NCBI RefSeq assembly: GCF_024345205.1
Contig: NZ_BROC01000011.1
Coordinates: 24,271 to 88,270, forward strand
From: Lapidilactobacillus luobeiensis
GTDB lineage: Bacteria; Bacillota; Bacilli; Lactobacillales; Lactobacillaceae
Reading direction: 5' to 3'
DNA: 64,000 nt
A model generated the notes under the pieces. That model worked only from the letters and a program-made list of their open reading frames with translations. It was not told the DNA's origin and did not search any database. Position 1 is the stretch's first letter. Each line of letters opens with the position of its first letter. Shown here one piece after another: positions 60,031 through 64,000 of this stretch. Both the position numbers and the translations under genes were made by a program.

Positions 60031-61074
60031 TTACTGAGCGACCACGACCATCGACTTGATGACCTCACGGTTTTCCATAGCTTTGTAGGCATCATCGATT
60101 TGTTCGAGCGGAAAACTCTTGGTGAAGACTTTACCTGGGTCGATCTCACCGTCAAGCACGGCTTTAAGCAGGAGGCGCTTATCGTAAGTCGTGACGGAAG
60201 CAGGGCCACCAGCTAACACCAGATTTTGCATAAATGGCGTAGCCACATCGATCTTGGGCATGTGTGGCACGCCGACCCGACCGACAGCAGCGCCTGGACG
60301 GATGATCCGGATCGCAGTCTCTGTGGACAATTCTGTCCCGACACATTCCAAAACCGCATCCGCACCAGCATTGTTGGTCAAGGCTAGCACTTTAGCGACC
60401 GCTTCATCCCCACGTTCTGGAACAATGTCAGTCGCGCCGAATTCCAACGCCAATTTTTGCCGATCCTCGTGGCGGCTCATGGCGATGATCCGCTTAGCAC
60501 CGCGCATCTTAGCCGCGATCACTGCACAGAGCCCAACAGCGCCATCACCAACCACGGCCACAGTATCGCCTGCTTGAACATTGGCGACCCGAGCGGCGTG
60601 ATAACCAGTCGCCATTACATCAGCTAAAGTCAAAAGTGAAGCTAGCATCCCTTCACTATAATCTTGCGGTTGACCGGGGATTTTGACCAGTGACCATTCG
60701 GCATGCTGGTAACGCGCATATTCGCCTTGAAACCCAGAACTAAAATTATCACTATGATTCTGACAACCACCTTCAAAGCCAGCCAAGCAAGCCGCGCAAT
60801 GACCGCAACCGTGCGTGAATGGCGCAATAACGAAATCACCAGGTTTGACAGTTGTGATCGCCGCGCCAACTTCACTGACAATTCCGATTGCCTCATGACC
60901 ATCATTCAATGAACCGGTCTCTTTCTTATCAAAGCCACGGTAAGCCCAAAGATCAGAGCCACAAACACAGGCGCGAACGACCTTGAGGATCACGTCATCA
61001 TCGGCTTGGATCGTTGGCATGGGTCTATTTTGAAGCGCTACTTTACCAGGCTCCATAAAAATCGTTGTTTTCAT
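60031..61074 (-). CDS. Zinc-dependent alcohol dehydrogenase (MDR family)
   Basis: 347 residues from ATG 61074 (GGAGG upstream; the frame extends to 61128). Catalytic-zinc residues are in CVCGSD and GHEAIG. The structural-zinc cluster reads CGHCAAC...C. The Rossmann motif is VVGDGAVGLCAV. It oxidises or reduces alcohols/aldehydes with NAD(P). The N-terminal CGSDLW and the absence of threonine-dehydrogenase marks leave the substrate open. Confidence 0.9.
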   Translation of the reverse strand: MKTTIFMEPGKVALQNRPMPTIQADDDVILKVVRACVCGSDLWAYRGFDKKETGSLNDGHEAIGIVSEVGAAITTVKPGDFVIAPFTHGCGHCAACLAGFEGGCQNHSDNFSSGFQGEYARYQHAEWSLVKIPGQPQDYSEGMLASLLTLADVMATGYHAARVANVQAGDTVAVVGDGAVGLCAVIAAKMRGAKRIIAMSRHEDRQKLALEFGATDIVPERGDEAVAKVLALTNNAGADAVLECVGTELSTETAIRIIRPGAAVGRVGVPHMPKIDVATPFMQNLVLAGGPASVTTYDKRLLLKAVLDGEIDPGKVFTKSFPLEQIDDAYKAMENREVIKSMVVVAQ

Positions 61075-61243
61075 TGTAAAACCTCCAATTTTATTTCTAT
61101 CAATTTCATTATAAGACTTCGAGCGCACTCGAAGGCAAGGAGCGATTTGGTTCTAATCAATTATTTTTCAAGCAGATAACTGGCAGGAATTTTGCTTTAA
61201 CGATCGTTTACGACCTAGGTTCTGTGTGGGTCAGGCGCCGCTC

Positions 61244-61849
61244 TTAGCGCCAACCAGCAACGATCTGCGCCGAAAAATCACCAGTTTGTTGTTCAATGAC
61301 TTTAGCCGCGGCAGCGCGGTCAATGAAATGACCAAGTAGATGGACCCCGGAATATTCACCGACATCGCCCCAATAAAGAACCACTCGCGGTTCTGGCGAC
61401 CAGTAGGCTAAATCACCGGTCTGTGGATCAGCTGCGTCAGGCGATCCTTTTATTGACAAGGGCCGCTGGAGATCAGCAATTTTCTCCGCAAAACCGCTAC
61501 TGAATTCTCTAAAATCTAGTTTCAATGGTAGCTGCCGCCATAATTGTGTGGCCAGAGAACTGGTATTCAATTGGGCGCGTAACTTATGCTGGCCGAACGT
61601 CACCGTGATCCGTTGATTGGCAGGAACCGTCGTTGCCCTATTGCTCACCGAACTATTGGTCGCAGTTTTATTTAGTTGCTGGCCTGCTTGCTCTGAACGA
61701 GGCAATTGTTTACTCGGTGCCTGTCGAGTCGCATTCAATACGTGCGTTCCCCAATAGACCCCGCCAAAGATCAGCGCCAGAGCCAGCAATGCTCCCAATA
61801 TTCTTAGCCACTTCGTTGCTACTGCTCGTGATTTTTTTGGTGCTGCCAT
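61244..61849 (-). CDS. Membrane-anchored cyclophilin-like protein
   Basis: 201 residues from ATG 61849; GAGGAG is upstream, and the longer frame is antisense-like low-complexity inside the acetyltransferase. One membrane helix (LRILGALLALALIFGGVYW) is followed by a Gln/Ser/Thr linker. A cyclophilin-like domain then runs from VTFGQHKLRAQL through LPLKLDFREF, DLAYWSPEPRVVLYWGD and GVHLLGHF. Such domains resemble peptidyl-prolyl isomerases, but activity is not established. Its ATG shares one base with the acetyltransferase TGA, so the two are coupled. Confidence 0.8.
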   Translation of the reverse strand: MAAPKKSRAVATKWLRILGALLALALIFGGVYWGTHVLNATRQAPSKQLPRSEQAGQQLNKTATNSSVSNRATTVPANQRITVTFGQHKLRAQLNTSSLATQLWRQLPLKLDFREFSSGFAEKIADLQRPLSIKGSPDAADPQTGDLAYWSPEPRVVLYWGDVGEYSGVHLLGHFIDRAAAAKVIEQQTGDFSAQIVAGWR

Positions 61850-62427
61850 CAGTGCTCCTCCTCTTTGATACGGCGTAAAATACGTGCCGGCGTACCTACA
61901 ACAATGGTGGCCGCCGGAACGTCCTTGGTGACAACTGATCCAGCGCCAACAATAGCCTGTGCACCAATGGTCACGCCAGGCAAGATCATTGCGTTGGCGC
62001 CGATCCAAGCGCCTTTTTCAAGGTGGATCGCCTGCGGTCGAACATCGCGGCGATGCTTAGGATCCTCGATATGGTTGACCGTGATCAGAGTCGCGTTCGG
62101 CCCGATCAGAACATCATCAGCTAAATAGATCCCGCCGAGATCAATCATCGTCACACCTTGATTGACAAAAACCCGTTGACCAATAAAAAGATGCCGACCA
62201 AAGTCACAACGTAGCCCAGTATGAAAATCACTACTAACAGGAACCGAATAACCAACGATCTTACTCAAGATCTCCCGCCGGGCAGCGTCTGTTCCGGCCT
62301 GATCGAAATCACCGAGCAACGCTTCCGTTTGCATCATAGTCGCATTGATCTGCGCGAACCCGGGATCATTGAATGTTAGTCGCTCGCCAGCAAGCGCTCG
62401 CGCCAAAATCGGCTTTTCTATTGTCAT
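61849..62427 (-). CDS. Sugar O-acetyltransferase (maltose/NodL type)
   Basis: 192 residues. An N-terminal Maa-like segment is followed by left-handed beta-helix hexapeptides. It has [16 protein letters not shown] and the catalytic His region [12 protein letters not shown], ending in [20 protein letters not shown] with GSVVTKDVP. It transfers acetyl from acetyl-CoA to a sugar hydroxyl. GAGGAGG precedes the ATG. It is coupled to the cyclophilin-like gene. Confidence 0.9.
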   Translation of the reverse strand: MTIEKPILARALAGERLTFNDPGFAQINATMMQTEALLGDFDQAGTDAARREILSKIVGYSVPVSSDFHTGLRCDFGRHLFIGQRVFVNQGVTMIDLGGIYLADDVLIGPNATLITVNHIEDPKHRRDVRPQAIHLEKGAWIGANAMILPGVTIGAQAIVGAGSVVTKDVPAATIVVGTPARILRRIKEEEH

Positions 62428-62677
62428 CTTGGACCTCCTCGTCTTACAGTAAGCAATGTTCTCCCCAACTGGATCCTTCAGTCACGAACAACTCACTTGC
62501 TGAAATCTAGTATACGAGGCAATCATTTTTATATCCAATACTTATATCGAATCTTGTTTCATTACAAAAAAGCATATGTAGGTCATTCCATATTATTAGC
62601 TATGACGTTTCTCTCTTTTCAAAAAAATGAGTGTTCCCATACTCGGCACAATACTTTCAAAATTTCAATTAACCACA

Positions 62678-62712
62678 AAAAAATTCGAACAATGACTTGT
62701 CCGAATTTAGTC
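62678..62712 (-). terminator. Terminator of the lipoprotein operon
   Basis: On the minus strand AAATTCGGACAA pairs with TTGTTCGAATTT (one mismatch pair) and is followed by TTTTTTT. It lies just past the lipoprotein stop at 62721. Confidence 0.75.
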
Positions 62713-62720
62713 AATTTCAA

Positions 62721-63446
62721 TTATTCTGATGCTCGGTACAACCCCTCATTAAACCAATTCTCATTCTGTAATTCTCCCGCCAAATATTCTTGTTCTGTCC
62801 CGTCTGGGTCTAAAGTGAACATTTGAACGGTCATATTACCATTAGCATAGATATAAGTGGCGATATAATATGACCCATCATTAGCATCAACAACTCTGAA
62901 ATGAGTCATCTCTGACTCCTCAACATAATCTTCGACACTAAATTTTGGATCTTGATCCTTGGGCTGAATAAGATCTGCAAATTTCTGAGAATGATTAATA
63001 ATTCTTAAGACCGTTTCCTGCCCATTCAAAACAAGCTCAGAATCAGCGGAATATATCAGCGCACCATTAGAGGTACGCCCATAGCCATCCGGCAACTGTT
63101 CTGACTGATTGTCCTGATTGGTGTTTTGTTGATCAGCCTGTTGCTGTCGCTCGTTTCCATAAACCCGTTCATATTTCTTACTTATGCGAGCGGCGATATC
63201 ATCTGTTGCTTCTTTACCATCACTTGTTTCAGCAGCACTTTCTTTATGATCAGTTTCCCCTTTTGAATGCCGCTGCTTTGTTTTCTTTTTTAACGTTGCT
63301 TGTTGACTTGTCTTGTTTCCTGTCTGTCCGCTATTTGCTTCAGGGCCCAATGCTGATTTATTTTGACAACCACCCAAGAATAGCATCGCCCCCAATAATG
63401 ATACCGTGACTAAAGACACATTTTTATCATGTTTAAATAACATCAT
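62721..63446 (-). CDS. Lipoprotein of unknown function
   Basis: 241 residues. The signal peptide ends in LFLGGC (lipobox). A Lys/Gln/Ser-rich disordered stretch (about 30-100) follows, then a C-terminal beta-rich domain (GALIYSADSELVLNGQETVL ... MTHFRVVDANDGSYYIATYI) that resembles DUF4767-type lipoprotein domains. It is a surface lipoprotein. Its ATG overlaps the stop of the upstream membrane-protein gene by 4 bases, so they form an operon. Confidence 0.75.
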   Translation of the reverse strand: MMLFKHDKNVSLVTVSLLGAMLFLGGCQNKSALGPEANSGQTGNKTSQQATLKKKTKQRHSKGETDHKESAAETSDGKEATDDIAARISKKYERVYGNERQQQADQQNTNQDNQSEQLPDGYGRTSNGALIYSADSELVLNGQETVLRIINHSQKFADLIQPKDQDPKFSVEDYVEESEMTHFRVVDANDGSYYIATYIYANGNMTVQMFTLDPDGTEQEYLAGELQNENWFNEGLYRASE

Positions 63447-63919
63447 TTTTTCCCTTTGATCTTCTGGCTTAGATCTTGATTCAAGAATCGAGCTACTGCA
63501 GCGATTAGACTGACCAATCCGGCAATGAGATAAACGATCCCACTGAAACCCAGACCCATGCTTCCACCTGAATAATCCAATTCACTACTAAGCTGTGACT
63601 TTAGAACGAAAACCAAAATCAGCGCTAAGATCGGCATCACTAACTTGATCAATTTCTCTGATTTCTTCATTGCCGTGACATAATTTGTAATCAACGTTAT
63701 TGCGGGACATAACAATAACAATGTTCCCATAATGAAGTCAGTGTTAAATAGCATTTTGTATCCAGTCACATTATACTTAACGCTATAAAAACCACCATCA
63801 CCTTTATAAAACGTACCAAAGAATAGAAAGGCGATCATGACAATTGACCCGATCAGATCCAAGTCATTGATCCAATTCTTTTTTGGAGCCACATCTGTTT
63901 GGCTATTTCTGGCATTCAA
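63443..63919 (-). CDS. Small four-helix membrane protein
   Basis: 158 residues, four hydrophobic helices: LDLIGSIVMIAFLFFGTFY, TDFIMGTLLLLCPAITLI, KLVMPILALILVFVL and FSGIVYLIAGLVSLIAAVARF. The tail is basic (KIKGKK). The apparent start is TTG at 63919 with no strong ribosome site, so the true start is uncertain. It is co-transcribed with the lipoprotein. The family is not recognised. Confidence 0.65.
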   Translation of the reverse strand: MNARNSQTDVAPKKNWINDLDLIGSIVMIAFLFFGTFYKGDGGFYSVKYNVTGYKMLFNTDFIMGTLLLLCPAITLITNYVTAMKKSEKLIKLVMPILALILVFVLKSQLSSELDYSGGSMGLGFSGIVYLIAGLVSLIAAVARFLNQDLSQKIKGKK

Positions 63920-64000
63920 CTTATTTTTAATGAAACTGCAAGCGAAAAAAGGCGCAAAAAATCTCTATCTGTACTATAATAAAATTGCTGGTTTTTATTT

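Overview
The window looks like the chromosome of a lactic acid bacterium of the Lactobacillaceae. The evidence is the paired WxL/DUF916 surface-protein operons, very large sortase-anchored adhesins with MucBP repeats, Gram-positive ribosome binding sites, and a moderate-GC background. I cannot name the species from the sequence alone.

Layout. 1-7.2 kb: two tandem, same-order minus-strand cassettes, each a small WxL protein, a DUF916 membrane protein and a large WxL protein (the last one runs off the left edge). 7.4 kb: a small membrane protein. About 7.8-19.7 kb: an integrative element bracketed by matching double repeats. Its mobility module is a tyrosine integrase, a small excisionase-like protein, a MobT/Rep_trans-type relaxase with a candidate oriT just upstream, and an Xre regulator; a sigma-like protein sits at the far end. 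Its cargo (11.9-19.0 kb) is visibly GC-richer than the flanks and is a complete fluoride-defence set: tandem DUF190 protein, metallophosphoesterase, a pyrophosphatase-like protein with altered metal ligands, two CrcB/Fluc fluoride channels, an enolase and a P3A-type proton ATPase. Three separate transcripts begin with recognisable fluoride riboswitches (crcB motif) followed by terminators. The crcB pair has its own promoter and a different, non-canonical leader.

19.9-30.8 kb: background genes: a polytopic membrane protein, two overlapping MutS-like ATPases, a histidine phosphatase broken by an in-frame stop, two WYL regulators, two small Mor-like HTH proteins and an unrecognised 772-residue membrane protein. 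31-41.8 kb: three sortase-anchored adhesins, two with arrays of nearly identical MucBP repeats. 42-48.5 kb: a CPA1 sodium/proton antiporter, a TPR-type lipoprotein and a UvrA2-like ATPase. 48.5-49.5 kb: a gene-free kilobase packed with palindromic structured elements.

49.5-50.8 kb: a MarR regulator with an alpha/beta hydrolase. 51.2-55.9 kb: a possible peptide-modification locus. It contains a ThiF/E1-like adenylyltransferase fused to an HExxH peptidase-like domain, an overlapping MFS exporter and an upstream divergent Rgg-type regulator. The gap between them holds a strong minus-strand promoter, very short candidate ORFs, a duplicated 5' scrap of the ThiF gene and a second copy of the palindromic repeat. 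56.3-59.8 kb: a TetR regulator with an MFS drug pump, then a DHA2-type pump. 60-64 kb: a zinc alcohol dehydrogenase, a sugar O-acetyltransferase with a membrane-anchored cyclophilin-like protein, and a lipoprotein with a small membrane protein.

The most notable systems are the mobilizable fluoride-resistance island and the Rgg / ThiF-HExxH / MFS locus.
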